A DNA stretch of 64,000 bases from assembly GCA_002812745.2 (NCBI GenBank), contig NCSJ02000002.1:62001-126000 (forward strand), read 5' to 3'. This DNA comes from Scytalidium lignicola (lineage: Eukaryota; Ascomycota; Leotiomycetes). Positions 23,262-36,850 of the stretch are shown one piece after another. A program made the translations under genes and the position numbers. Position 1 is the stretch's first letter. The number at the start of each line of letters is the position of its first letter. A model generated the notes under the pieces. The model searched no databases. It saw nothing but the letters and a program-made list of their open reading frames with translations, and was not told where the DNA came from.

Positions 23262-24774
23262 TTACAACTCCAGCTTCTCCCTATCTTTAACGCCAGGCAC
23301 CACCCTCCAACACCATCCACACCAATTTCTAGCCCTGCCATCAACCTCCCTAACCAAAAACCGTCCAACCTGCCTTTCGTCTTCAAATTCGGGAACACAG
23401 GCGCCGACTCTGACCATCCTAACCAGTTTCTTCTTGACCACGCCTCCAATACCCTCAATCTCATGTCTTTCATAGCCAGGTCCCATGCTTCCGCTCCCAA
23501 CACTACCAGGGCTAGAAGAAGGGGAAATGCTCTCTCGCGCATCCTCAGCGTCGCAATCAATTTCCTGCTCGACTTCTCTCGCTGCTAGACAGTCACCTTC
23601 ACGACCGCATTCTACGCCGCGGTTGCCTTCTCCGATGCCTACACCTAAACCACCAAGGGAGGGCAAATAGCGTGTCCGCCATTTCCAGATTCCTTGATAT
23701 TGGGAGTCGGAGCTGCGAAGGCTACGACCGCATGGCTGACAGAGCCAGACTCCTTCAGAGGAGGCACAGTGGCAGACGGATTGTTTCAATATCTCTGGTT
23801 GCATAGGTGGTACACAGACTGGACTCGGCGATCTTGAGCCGTGATTTTGGTATCCATGGGAGTGCGGTACAGTGAGAGCCTCGAGAGAGGAGCGAGAACA
23901 GGTCTTGCAGAGACGGCGGTAGCGTTGTTGGAGGAGCACAGGAGCTGGAGGTTTGATTGCACAATTCTAGCAAGAGTGTTAGACTCCGGATATCTAAACT
24001 AAGTCCCATACAGCACCACCTCGCTGCTTTCCAAGGAGATATACCAGGCGTAAAACATATGGAGAAACGTGAAAGAAACACATACCCTGCAAACCACTCT
24101 TTTGCACCGTCTACATCCACCAACCAAATCCCTCGCGCACTGTCCAGCCTTTCCGGTAGTATTACCACCTCTCCCAACTTCAACGAAGTACCAATCCGCC
24201 GCCCTGGCCCTGTATCGAAACGTATGCTCTGGATCCGGGACCACATCTTCATTCGAGCAGTGAAGCGTGGATTGTATCAATCGAGAGCGGAACTGCAGCA
24301 AGTTTTCCCGGACTTGACGACAGGTGCGTGAAAGTGCATCGAGGGTATTGAGATCGATATTAGAAGCTATGACTTTGATAATTCTAGTAAACAACAAAAA
24401 ATATAACGTTAGCAGAGGTTTTGGAATTTCTCAGGTTAGGACATTCTAATAAGAGATTTGAATTTTGGTTGAAAGATCTTTTGGGATTTCAAAAGACAAG
24501 AGATAACATACGGATAACATCCTAGAGCTTCGGTCATAGTATTCTTGTTAGGGTTAGGCCTCTCAATCAGTAGCCCATGTGGACCAGCTCTCTCGCCCTT
24601 CAAACTAGAAATCCTTACAGCATGTGGAAATTCAAGGTTGTTCCAGTGATGTACAGGGGTTACGATCTTGTTTGCTTTGGTGGATTCTACTGCAGGAGGA
24701 TGTAAGCCCTGTCCCGGCTGCTCTGGCGGATCAACACAGTCTGTGTCATCCTCGAGATCCAGAAATACCGCCAT
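23262..24774 (-). CDS. F-box-like protein with a Cys-rich zinc-binding region
   Basis: Three exons, 24774-24512, 24383-24086 and 23966-23262, with introns of 128 and 119 nt, give 421 residues. Residues of about 80-115 (EALGCYPIIKVIASNIDLN, then TLDALSRTCRQVRENLLQF) have the F-box helix pattern; the first intron falls inside it. A Cys-rich part follows: CRRCKRVVCRNC across the second junction, then CKTC, and later CHC and CQPC, which could bind zinc. The C-terminal half is Gly/Glu/Arg-rich. F-box proteins are substrate receptors of SCF ubiquitin ligases, so this may recruit a substrate through the Cys-rich region; the target is unknown. Both junctions preserve frame and the first restores the CxxC spacing. 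Confidence 0.72.
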
Positions 24775-26407
24775 TGTAGCTTCGGTGAATCCACGGTTAG
24801 GCCTCTATAGTTCTTTTGCGTAGGACGGGATGTGTATGATATTGTGTAACGTATTTGTCCGAGAAAATCCCAACCAAGTCGTTTACTCTACGCGTTGTCC
24901 TGCGTCCGAAGAACTTTTCGGGAAGGGTTGCTAAAGTCGAACTTTGAACTCGAGCAGGAATGCGGAAATCCTATAACGCCAATACGCCCTGCGACAACGA
25001 TGCTGATAACGACGGCGATGACGCAGCAGGAACCGAAAAAAGAGACGAAACGAAACTGGAGAAATAGTAGAGAGAACGGGATTCTATGAGGCGGCCCATT
25101 GAAATGCCTCACACTGAGGGAGCCCTTGTTGGCCTGGGGTAATTATTAATATTTTGTTGAAGGAGGTATTCCGAAACGATGCGCGTAACGATCCTGGGGG
25201 ACTTTTGAGGTTCCAATTGTCTTGCCGTGGTTCTAAGTGGCTCAGTACAGTCTTCGGGGTCGAGAACGTTCTAGGGACGTAGCTTCATGCCGCCCGTTGA
25301 GAAAAGGTTGGAAGCTTTTAGCAATACAGGAGGTTAAGAAAGACCAGGGCAATAGATAGATATAGAAACGAGGTAAAGGGGAGAGCTAGAGTACCATCAA
25401 TCCATGTATTAATAGCGCAAGAATAACAGCACTGACATCAAGCATGGCGGGTGTGACGGTGAACAGGAAGTCAGTTAGTGCAGTTAGTTCACTGTAGGGT
25501 GAGTGAGTGAGTGAGTTGTGTGGGACACGCTTGCTGCTGACCCGCCCCATTACCGACGCCGCCAGTTCCAGGCTCAGGCTCAGGCCGCCCCACCACGCGT
25601 GGCCTGTTCCCAGCAACTCGCCGGCAATCTGGATCTCATTAATCAAATTACCCCTCATCCAACCCCTCAGCCCTGAGACCCCTTCGTGGACCAAAGAAAA
25701 ATACCTTCGTGGTCATGAGTGTGAAAATTTTCATTCCTCTTCCAGAACGACGGAGCAAAGTGAGCAAAGTGAGATGAGCGAAGCTTGTCTCGTCCTCACT
25801 TTTCTAGAATTGAATTGATGCAAGTCCAGGTTGCAGGTTGCAGCGAGTGGATTCTCCGCGCACACACTGCAGTACTTCACGTACTTACGGACGGGTACAG
25901 CACCCAAGTACGTTCCTAAATCGCTGAATTGGAGAAGAGAGTTAATTACGTTATTGGTATCCGACTTGGCAATCCACGCAATAATCAGGTACCACGTCAC
26001 TATTTCCGGCTCAAGGAACAATAATTAACCTACACGGAATATGCACGGTGTGAGGAGGTGAGAAGGTAAGAAGCCGACAGCCCCATACGCCGCGCTGGAA
26101 TAGCTCCCGTGTGGTTGCAAGAATCGGGATTTACGGTGAGTCTGCTCATGTGGTCTTCTCAACAACGAGCACGTGTATAATCAGGTAGATGACAACAGAT
26201 TCGAACAAACTATTCTGCCGAATATGTGCCTATTAAAAAAGGAAAGAAATGCAGACACAACAGCTATTAAACAAAAACCGTATCCATAATGCTGCGTACA
26301 TTCTCAGGCCCCCTAGCTTTTCATTCCGGCACACAAATGACTCCAATTTTTTGGGGTTAAAATTCCCTTCTGACGCTCTCCTTCCCCACAATAGACTAGG
26401 AGAAAGT
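24775..26407. other. Intergenic region between the F-box gene and ICL1
   Basis: 1.6 kb containing the F-box gene promoter and the ICL1 3' end. It has a GTGA tetranucleotide run (25499-25516) and a GTAC-rich patch (25868-25916). Open frames up to about 100 codons overlap on both strands without recognisable homology. Confidence 0.5.
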
Positions 26408-28320
26408 CTAATGGAACTGGTCCTCCGTGACTCCCTTACCCATCGCGCTAGTAGAGCTAACACCGCCCTGCACCATCTTCAATAGCTCATCCACGTAGTT
26501 CGCTCCGCTCCACTTCTGATGCTTCACCACATCAACACCATTATCTATCTCTGGCTCCTGTACTAGCTCGCCGTATGCCCGCATTCCCTGCTGGCTATAG
26601 GCTTTGGCAAACTGGTTAGAGATGAGCGCGGTGGTGTGTAAGCCGGCAAGCGTGATGAATTGCCAGCAGTATCCGAGTTTGCTGAGGCGGGCAATATATG
26701 TCTCTTGTTCCGCGCGAGGCATGGCGGTCTTCCAGTTGAAGGAAGGCGAGAGGTTGTATGCAAGTCTAAATGCGCAGATTAGCCTACCAGTACAGAAAAG
26801 ATATTTGGAGATTTGAAGATAAATGTACTTACTTTTGCTCTGGCCAGACGGCGTGCACACCTTCAGCAAATTCCTTTGCTTGTGCGTAATCAGGTAGCTT
26901 GCTCTCCATCCAGATAGCGTCCGCATACGGAGCATATGCAATAGCTCTGTTGATAGCACATTGGCATCCGCCCTTGAGCCTGTAATAACCCTCTCGGGTT
27001 CGGGGCGCATCCCAGTCGAAGTAGATATCTACGCCAGTAATGCCCTTGGCAATCGCCCTCGCCTCTGCATTACTCTTACCCTTAACATCATTCAAGAACT
27101 TAGCAGTAATTGCCTTTTTGTTCTGGAATGAGCCGGCATTGATAGTATCCACGACGGCTTCTTCGAACAACTTCAGGCCAGCTTGAGCCGTCCATTGATC
27201 CTCGATTGCTTGCAGTTCTTGACCGCTCTTACCTGCTTTTTCGGCGGCGATCATAAGGTCGTTGAGCGGTTGGATGGATGGGTTTGTGGAGCCGACGATG
27301 TATGCATGGTCACGAGGATCAATAGTGGTGGTAATGAGTGTGGCAGCCTCAGCATCGGTTCGAGCGATAGCGAGGAGGTCAGTCCCTGAAGACGTGTTAG
27401 AGAGCGGCATCCAGCAGAAATGTCTTCGAAAAAATCATACCCATAATATCAGCCTGGGCACGAATAGCAACTAGTCGGTTAATATGTTCACTGATAGGGA
27501 CCAAGACCTTTCCGGCCATGTGTCCACACTTCTTCGTTCCTGGAGCCTGATCCTCAATGTGAATCCCAGCAGCACCCTTCTCAACGAAGAGTTTGGTGAG
27601 CTTCATCACAGCAGTTAAACCACCATGTCCAGTATCGGCATCCGCAATAATAGGTCGGAGATAATCGATGTTGGCGAGTTTGCTTCGAGCCTCTCTCGAC
27701 TTAGTTGTAACTCGTTCTTCACGTTGTTTACGGTCGTGAAACAATTGGGCCATGAAGAGGTGCTGGACTTTGTTTGGAACAGTAGTCTAATTGGTGGATT
27801 AGCAAATATATCACTATGCTTTACTCCCAAATGAATTTCTGAATCACTTACATATGGGTAATCTGCTAGATCCGGTCCAGGTTCGTCTGACGCAGAAGCA
27901 GTTGACGATGATTGCCATCCAGAAACATAGACGGTATCAAGATATTTGGCCATCTGGGTTACCATTGTCGGTTCTAAACACCCGTAGGTGTAACTCGCAT
28001 CCTTGTTCTGTGTTGGGATGGAAGATTAGTAACCAATTTCCCCAAGAAAAGCGTCCAGTGGGGGAAAGCAATGGAGAAGGAAGAATTACCTTGAACCTAT
28101 TCTCAAGGATATTCCAGAGCTTTTTCGATTGGGCATTGCTAGGATATTCAACCTTCAAGTTACCTCTCTTTGCCACAATCTGCTCCGCCGTGAATGGTCT
28201 CTTGGTGTATCTCCATCTTGAGTCACTCCACCATTTCTTTACAGCTTCTACCTCTTGGAGGTATAACTGTTCTTCCTTCTCAGGATCCACAGCGTTGTTC
28301 AACATGTTGTTTGCAGCCAT
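26408..28320 (-). CDS. ICL1: Isocitrate lyase
   Basis: Five exons, 28320-28090, 28007-27852, 27786-27441, 27385-26833 and 26765-26408, with introns of 55-82 nt, give 547 residues, the usual fungal length. The catalytic loop [13 protein letters not shown] is present, with the active-site cysteine. Other blocks are [31 protein letters not shown] and the C-terminal [19 protein letters not shown]. The enzyme splits isocitrate into succinate and glyoxylate in the glyoxylate bypass, allowing growth on acetate, fatty acids or ethanol, generally in peroxisomes/glyoxysomes of filamentous fungi. The C-terminus is -QFH rather than a canonical SKL signal. The gene is likely induced on C2 carbon sources, but I did not identify specific activator sites. 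Confidence 0.97.
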
Positions 28321-31300
28321 GATTATGGTTAGTATGATAGAGTGGCGATGGTCTGATTTTGTAAAATTTCTATGATACCCAATTGACTTGTCAATATAGA
28401 TAATCCGTTCTCCTCCTTATCTACTGGTATGTAGAAAGCAGGTCAAAGCTGGTGTCACTTATTTGGGAGGGTTAACACTCGAGCAGAATATCTTTCGATA
28501 TGACTCTTAGTGAGGGACGGAGGAACAGATGACCAAACAGAGATCGAGTCCAACAGAAACGACGATCAACAATGTCAACACTTGGTGAGCTTAAAGAAGA
28601 TAGAAGAAAAGAGGAGAAGAAGAAAGAGAGGAAAGAAGATAAAAGTAGAAGGATAGAGTCATAAGTATAACGGTAGCAAGACCAAACCAACCAAACACCC
28701 CCATGCACCCGGACCCGGTAGTAGAACGGAGGACATCGGACTAGCGGGGCTGGAAGCACCCAAAACAAACGGCTATTGCAGGAGCAGCCCCGGATTGCTC
28801 CAAGAAAAACCAGTAGCAAGCACACTTCACCTCGGGACATAATCAGCCAGGCGTGCAAGGCGGGCAATCAGAGCTATTTGCAGCTGTGAAGGGGAGCGAG
28901 GTCTGGCAGGCGACTTGCTCGGCTCAAAGGGACCATCCCGTACGAATGCCGTGATTGGCTGGAGCCAGGCGAGGGTATGACGAAATGGGGTTGGCAAAGA
29001 CGTCCCTTTCGTACCAAACAATGGAATCTCATATGAGGTGATGAAAAGAAACACGGGTATCTGTTTCGAGAAAGAAAAAAAGAAAAATCACTCCATCCAA
29101 CAGCATTAGGATTATTCTACAGGAAAGGGATTTCTTCTCCTCCTCTTTGGCACCATAATCAATATTCTCCATCTCCAGAGACATCACACCAAAAGAGGCT
29201 CACATAGCTTCAACCGCGCACATGCAAAATAACTAGAGAACACAGCACGTGAAACCTAATCCACGACCCAGCCACCGAATGTTGCCGTCATGCGCGTGTT
29301 CGTGTTGTAATCAAAACCTTCCCGCACACTTTTCTCATGAAAAAAATTCCATACAATCAAACCAACAACTACCAAACAGCTAGCATGTGAAAAATGACAA
29401 GTTCCCAAAACGTACAAAAAGTGTAAACCTCCATCATATGATTCTCTTTAAAACAGGCTTTTTTGTACGGAAGTACTGTACTCTTATTATCATTTTTCAT
29501 ACTTGGAGATCAGCTCATGTAGAGAATTAAAAGGCCAATCACATATTATTCTATTACCACAAAAGTTCGGCATCTTCATGCCTCGGCTTTCTTAGAATTT
29601 CCCTCCTTTATCGCTGATCCCCCCTTGTTATCGGGTTGTACCTTTGTATCGTTTTATTGAGCTAGGCACCAAGGCATCGTCGACCCCGCTGATTCCGTCA
29701 TGACCCGAGGATGGCCATTGTCCACTTGCAAATCTTCCACACAGTATTCCGTGGCATCCTCGTGCTGGAATTGTACATAGCCTTTTATTATTGGGTCGTC
29801 TAAAGCACTAGTAATTTAGTGGCTTGGCGATTTTAATGCCTTTCCAAGCGCTCCCCAACCCTAAAAATATAAAATTAACAATAAAGATCCAAGTACTCTG
29901 TACAACGTAAATATAATGTTATGAAAACGTGAATACAATTAATTTATTTAGAAAAGAAAGAAAAAAGTTTGATTTTGTTTATAATTATACCTTTAAAGTT
30001 TTATCTTTTTTAAAAAAAACAATTCCAAAAAAAGAAGGGAAGTGAACAGAGTGGGCTACATATTTTGTTAACTCGTGTTACTGTGATAAATAAGTGATAA
30101 TTGAACATACACTCGAACCCACGCCTACATTCTGTTAGATACTTCATTCAAACTTAATTGGATTTTTTTTCTCACCACTTTCGTGACCAGGAAATGTTGT
30201 TAAGATAAACCTTAACCTGGCGCCATAACCTATAACTTGTTAGTCATAGGACCGTAAGTAGTTACTTAGAATTGCATACCAGCTCGGCCATCTGTCCTTT
30301 GTTGGTTTGCAGAGGGCGGCCTTGTAAGGGTTTTCATTCTTTCTCGCAAGTGAACAGTTATTTGATTTTGTTCTTTTCTGTTGATTGCTGGCAGCTTTCG
30401 CTATGCTTTATAGTCAAAGCACCAGAAACCTTGATTTTAATACGAACGGTTATCACGGACTCGCAAGTCTGGAATTTCAACTGTTGTGGGTTCGCAGGCG
30501 TACGCTCTTAGAGTAATGCACATTAGAAATAATACAGCGATATACACATAATGACTTGTCTTTCCGGCCAGGCTACAGTTAAATTGCCACTGCACTTGAA
30601 GTCTTAGACGAGGCTGAGCATTTGTCAGTGGTGATTTTATCTACTGTGTGTCTATCTGTGGTCAAAGTTTATGCCTGGGCCGTTTATGCAGGTACTCGTG
30701 GTACTGTACTATGGGTGACTATCAGTGATGACGAAAGCTTGATTGAATTTTTGTTTCGTAGAGTGCAACTATCTAGTTCATCACTTCAATTGCATGCACA
30801 CTTAGCACCTATATCTACTAGGGAAATCTTCTCTATTATCTAGGAAGTCTGAAACGGGGGAAATATTAGTATGCAACCTTAGCATTCCCATTAAAAGCTA
30901 AGCTGAACTTAGTTACACGTCTCAATAACTCTCTCCCTCTCTCTTCTTGTGGACCTCCACCTATCTCTGCTCGCCTCTTGACCCAAATCATACAATTTCA
31001 AGAGCAAGATAATCCGAATAATCCCCCCGTGTCCACCGGAGGAAACATCCCGTAGCCTAGTATCTGTACACTTGTTGNAAAAAGCTCTATGCTAGGTCCT
31101 AAATTTAGGGGAAGCTAAAAAGATATTATGCCATGCCAACGTAGGAACAAAAGCAACCCGTGATTAAAAGAAAATTAAAGAGGATCGAATATCTCCTTTT
31201 GTGCAGGTCGAGAGTTTGACAACAGGGGAAAAAAGTAAAGAGGGAACCATTCGAGAAGGCGCCTTTAAATGCAGAAGGACCACCGTCACCTCTATTCATC

Positions 31301-31475
31301 AATGCAAACTAGTAGGCTTTCTATTTGGGTATAAGGTGCCAATCGATCCCGAAGACTGTGGGATACTGGAGGACTGTTGTCTCATCTCATCGGACGAAAA
31401 ATTTCTTTAGAAAAAAAAAGAGGAAAACGGAGCGTCGCTGTAGCCATTTATCCTGGTCAATGAAGGTACACGTAA
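28321..31475. other. Long intergenic region upstream of ICL1
   Basis: 3.2 kb without a supported gene. The ICL1-proximal 800 bp are purine/pyrimidine-skewed with a C/T-rich leader, as expected of a regulated promoter. From about 29.3 kb the sequence is AT-rich. GTAC-type words occur at 29465-29480 and 29892-29904. An N lies at 31078. Short frames near 30.3 and 30.6 kb show no homology. Confidence 0.5.
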
Positions 31476-33948
31476 TTAGATACTGAGATCTCCCAGATCT
31501 TGTATCTCTGTGGCTTTGGCGTATTGTGGATACGGAGTTAGAGTGCCCAATGCCCTTCGCATATGGGCGTTGGTGATTTGGAGTCCGTAGACGTAACTTG
31601 CGTTGACCCAACCGAATCTAAAGATTTACCTGGTTAGTGACTTTTCAACACATACAAGTATATCAGAGCACAAGCTAGCTATACTCACCCTTCCTTAGCA
31701 ACGCCTTTAAAGTCCGAGCCTTGATTACCATACTCTGCATCCACACGATGAGGATCTACCGATCTAGTAACATCATATTTCTCGACAACCACTCCGTTAT
31801 AATCGACGAATGCCTTGGTAATCATGAAGAGCCACTTGTACGCCAGCCTCTCTGCATCCTCAGTATAGCCGTAGCGCTGAAGACCAGTCCACGCCAGCAT
31901 TTGCTGCGGGGCCCAGCCATAGGGATAGTCCCATTGTCGATTCGGTCGATCGAGGCTTATTTCACCTCGCGACTTTTCTGTACCCGATAACAAGCCACCC
32001 TCAGCCTCGAACAAGGGAATCGCAACCGAGACCAATCTCGCTGCTTGCTTTGGGGTGGCTAGACCAGCCCACATAGCCCAGAACGTAGTGCAACTCTCAT
32101 AGACAGTTTGCTCCTTCTTGACGGTATCATAATCGAAGAACATACCCTTATCTTCATTCCACAAATATTTGTTCATGGCAAGTCTTCTCTGCTTTGCCCG
32201 TCTATCCCACATAGCGGATGATTGGATCTCTCCTGCTTTTAAAGCTCCTACACTGAACTCAGAGGGGATTTCGAGTCGATCATTGAAGAGATTGCGGATA
32301 GTCCGAGCAATATCAGTTTCATATTTGTATAGAAGGGAGTTAAGATCAGTGGTCGCAAGATTTGCGCAGATTCTCTCCAAACGATACGATGTATCATGAC
32401 CAGACTCACGCACAGATCGGTCATGCATAAAATATTCGTCCAGCTCTGGTTCAGAGACCTGGTCATGGTTATAAGCATCGACAAATTCAGCAAAAGTCAT
32501 GCCATGCTTCTTCGCGTATGGTTCAAGAATGTGAGTAAAGTGTGTTGCTTCAGTCTCCGGTGGAACTCCGAGACCTTGGGGCCTATATCGAGAGAGTCCA
32601 GTGACGGGATCAAGACGTGGTTCTGCGACCCAAACGCTATGATACTCCTTGATTGCAGCAAGAATTGAAGTTCGTAAGAAGTCTATCGCCCCTGGCTCGT
32701 GCTTGATCTTCTCGTAGACCCTAAGAGCCATGTCTGTGAGGAACGGTGGTTGAGATCGGCACAGATAGTACGATCTGGTAGCATTAAGAATCTTCCCATA
32801 ATGCTCTATGCAGAAACAGAAATTCTGCACCATGGACTTTGCAAGGTGGGCTTTATCGTTTACTAGCAACCCTAGCGACTCCATATATGAGTCCCAACCG
32901 TAAAGTTCATTGAATCGTCCCCCTGGAACGACGAATGGCAAGCCATGAAGCTCCTCTTCGTCTGTTTTTGGATTTTTTATTTTTTCCATAGCAACTGCGA
33001 GCAAGCCTGGCTTATTGTTGAGTGATCTAACATACTCTGGTGTAATCTCTGCCGGCAATTGGCAGACATCTAAATTGATTTCTGGTCGGTCTCGAGCTAC
33101 CTTCTTGTAGTATTCATACTGCTCTGGTGCACCAATTGGAACGTATATTCTCGGGCGTGGATCATCAGTCCAGTCTTTTGGATCTCGGCCCGCAATCTCT
33201 ATGACCGAGCCATCAATTCGCCGTGTGAGACCTTCCCAAAAAGTGTCCTTGATCAATCTAGATAGCCTATTAACTGGATTTTCGTTCAGTCTAGCCTCGT
33301 CTAGGATGATTGTCTTCCTGCCATTCTCTCTAGCCATCCACAACTCTTGGAGCAGGTTTGAAAGCATATAAGTCCCACGGATATCAAATCTGTTGTATCC
33401 ATTTGAGGCAGCAGTGGGCAGAGACAGAACCTATGATAAGACAAGTGAGAAGATTATTTTAAATGGTTTGATTGATGATGTTGTTTTAAATCTCACCTTT
33501 GGTCCATTATCCTCAATTGTGATTTGCATATTGTTATCGGTATCCTCCTGTCGTGCCAAACTCTCTAGGGTAGCCTCCACCTGAATAAGGAATTTTCTGG
33601 GAAGATACGGCGTCTCATCTAGTAGCAGCTATGTCAGCACCTTGTAAGAGCAGGTGGGGGTGCAGATCTCGGGGAGGAGATCACATACCATGACTACCAC
33701 GTCTCACGGGATCCGTCACCCCAAATCGGGCCAGGCGGTTAGGAAGTGCAGAGCTCTGCAAAGAAGACATCTCTCGTTAGCTATTCCGTATTGTACAATA
33801 TGGCTGAGCTCATACTCACGGTTGAGAATGTTCTCGTCCTGTGGGCATTCTTTGCCCTCTGGACTGCCTCCTGAGAATAGTATACAGCGGCAGCAGAGTA
33901 TGGATCAATATCGTTCGACAAACCACGCTGTTTCGTCTGTTGAGTCAT
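31476..33948 (-). CDS. NTH1: Neutral (cytosolic, PKA-regulated) trehalase
   Basis: Five exons, 33948-33820, 33755-33689, 33618-33497, 33430-31689 and 31617-31476, with introns of 64-71 nt, give 733 residues. The N-terminus has the PKA site RRGSHDE and, further on, [12 protein letters not shown], the calcium-binding loop of the yeast enzyme. Both trehalase signatures are present: [14 protein letters not shown] and [11 protein letters not shown]. The enzyme hydrolyses stored trehalose to two glucose molecules, for example during germination or recovery from stress. In yeast, PKA phosphorylation and 14-3-3 binding activate it through that N-terminal region, so the same control is likely. I start at the ATG at 33948; an in-frame ATG 39 nt upstream is possible. 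The last exon ends with an ordinary stop after GDLSI. Confidence 0.95.
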
Positions 33949-36850
33949 CTTTACACAATCTGCCGGCGCAGTTGAAACCACTGCCACAGGAAGTCGGATA
34001 CAATCAGAACCTGCGGCAAGGACTCACCACCAAACTGACGATCCCTTGAGAGAAAGGGACGGCCGAAGAGAAGAGTGGAGATATGAAGGTCGTAGATACC
34101 AGTTCAGTCAGAGGGATAGGATCTTAATCTCCTCTAATGAAAAAAACCCGATCACGCGGTCGGAATTAAAATTTTAGTGGCTTGCTTTTTGGTCGAGGGG
34201 GACAAGTGCTGGATTATTTAACGTAGTTTCCGTAAGCGTGCCGTTTCGCCGCACTACCTCTATTTCTCTCTATTCTATGTCTCGGTCTTCGCAATCGATA
34301 AGGCTGTGGAGTGATGAAATTGGAGATTGCAATTGGAAGGAAACGACAAGAGCAGGCTGGAGACGTCCAGATGGGGATGATTCCTAGCTCGCACGAGTTT
34401 GGCAGAAATGCATGTGCCAGCTGAATCGACGGCAATGTGCTGGAGGGACAGACTTTGAGGTTACTGGAGGGGCTCGGTGGTACGAAGGAACAGTACAGCA
34501 CAGTACAAGAGAAAGAGAGAGTGGAGGAGAGAGAGAAGCAAAGAGTTCACGATGGCGTCCGGCTGGCTGGTTGGTCGAATAATCGCGGGGAGATGATTAG
34601 TGTTGTGATGACGGCAGGTATTGGTACAGTACTGTGTACAACCGTGGGAGAGCTCAAGGCTTTTTGGTTGCTTTTGTTTGACCGCTACAGTCGAGCGAGT
34701 CGTGCGTAGGTCTTTTGCATCCTACCGAGTTCTGCAACGGACTGCGGTTCAATGGCCGCTGCCCCTGCTATGACGCGCCTGTGCAGACGAGGTGGGCCAA
34801 TGGCGATGAAGCCAGTCAGTCGCTGCGCTCTCTGGGTGTGGGCTTGCTGCGAAGCCCTGAGGCGGGTCTTGGGTCGCTGCGTGCGCACGGGGGGGGGGGG
34901 CCATTGGAAAAGGCACCGGCTAACTGTAAGCAGCCTGTGGGACTCTCTCTCTCACACCTCTTCCAGCGCCTCGTGTGCCTCCCTGCGTGCTTGCCTCCCC
35001 CTAATGGTCCCCCCTACAGCAACTCTCTCCAGTGAGACTCTACACTACCGGCACTGTAACAGTACTACTGCAGCCCCCCCCTGGCCACCATCCAACATCC
35101 ACTTCGATCCGCGACTTCTAGAGTCCAATAATCGATAGAAGCTTGCGTCGTCCATCGAAGCCGCCTCGATATTCTCCCCATTGCACCCCCACGAAGCTCC
35201 CCAACAGTAACGGTAAGCAGGCCCCCAGCGATCCATTCCCCAGTGCGTCGTGAGTGCTGCTGTCACAGGGCATCCAAGAGACCCGCAAGCGCGACGTCGT
35301 GCTCTTGAAGTAGTGCTTTGCAGCAGTCCTTGTACAGTATGTACGTACCGGTATGCCCGTAAGGATGCATGTATGTACCTCCGTACTGCTACTTGGTTTA
35401 GCACGGCTCAGTGGCAACGTTTTATCTTTTCAACAAGTCAAAGCATTCGAAACCCCATAAAATTTTGTTCTTGCCTCCCTTCGAAAGTTCTTCCCTGACA
35501 GCATGGCATCACGGACCACAGCAGTGTCCACAAAAACACAACACCAACCCAAATCAAATTGATGCATGCTCTGCTCCACCGTCCTTGCAAATTCGCCGTT
35601 TCAGACAACGAGATGATACCATCCTGACTACCGGCCTGCCGGCGTAATGTGGTAGCAACTGCCCAAAACCGATCTATCGGAGATTCCATGCGGTGGTAAG
35701 GCACGGGATATAATTAGCTGAAGGGCACGCTGGCAAATAATGAGGTACCGGTCGGCAACTACTGTACTGTACTCGTAAAACAGGCACCAAGTTTTCCGTC
35801 AAAGGAGGCGAGGGAGGTCGCCAGGTCCCCCGTTTAGTTCGCTCTAGGATTCTTCTTTGCTTTGTTTTTTCTGTCATCCAAGATGTTTTGCTGGTCACGG
35901 GTCACCACTATGGCCTGCAGCACTCCGCACTCCGCACTCCTGCTCTTTCCAGCGTGGGGAGACACGTTGACTGCATCAGAATTAGTGTTTGGAATTCGTA
36001 AGGCAAGAAAAAGCAATGAAATAAAGTACCAGCTAGTCAGCTCGAGGAGGACGATAGCCATCTCAAACCAGACCACCTGGGGAAAACTAGAACCTGTTCC
36101 GTGGGGTTTAGAGCCTACGGAAGCTGACTAGGTGCTGAACAGTCCGTTCCGGACTTGGGGTGTACTGTACCAGTGTGGGGAGCTCCCTTCCGAATTACTT
36201 CCATCTGTCTGCTTGTGTGTCGCCATGTTGCAGGACAGTACGGTACGTATCACCTCTGACATTTACCAGGAGTTGCCCCCTTAGTCACTCCCCAATTTCT
36301 CATCGCAATTTCGAGCATTTCTCTCCCTTTGTTCTGTCGTATCCCGGACTTATTATAACCCTGTCCTGACTTGTCTTTTCTGTTCTTCGACCTCGTTGGC
36401 ACGGGCTTTGTGGATCCAATATATCTGACCAGAATGCTCGGGACGTGGATTCTGGAGTACGGGGCAGCGGGGCTCTGTACAGGTGTGGAAGATCTCGTTA
36501 GACAAGTCCCCTGAGTCTCTACTTACCGTCCGGAATTGGAAGTCTAGACCTCATTTACATCCATCACTGGCACCCTATAATTTCAATGATTGACCGCTTT
36601 GTGGGTTCTTTGAAGGAAGGAGTTAACTTGATTTGTCTCGGGGAACTCGGAGATCTGCAGCCTTGTACGCCACTGGTATATTTCCCATCGGTGATTTCAG
36701 TGCTGTGGATCGTGGTGCTTCGCCATAAATACACCGCGTCTTCCGTCTTGACGAAACGAGCATGAAAGTAACAATACTGAGCATGGACGTGGCATCGTTC
36801 AAAGATGTTGAGAAGACTGGCTCAGCTTCCACAGCATCACAGCCCTAGCG
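33949..36850. promoter_or_regulatory. Long upstream region of NTH1
   Basis: About 2.9 kb without a supported gene. AGGGG/CCCCT words, the core of the yeast stress-response element, occur at 34196-34200, 34468-34472, 34998-35002 and 35011-35015, but such 5-mers are common in GC-rich DNA. A 12-nt G run is at 34889-34900. GTAC palindromes are frequent (e.g. ACAGTACTGT at 34626-34635; dense at 35331-35390 and 35757-35775). Confidence 0.4.

Noticed and set aside
25386..25694. 102-codon minus-strand frame with two hydrophobic segments
   Set aside because: No family resemblance and it crosses a GTGA microsatellite; no splice partner was found.
30272..30843. Two short plus-strand frames in the region upstream of ICL1
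   Set aside because: Short, no ATG-supported homology, and located in AT-rich spacer.
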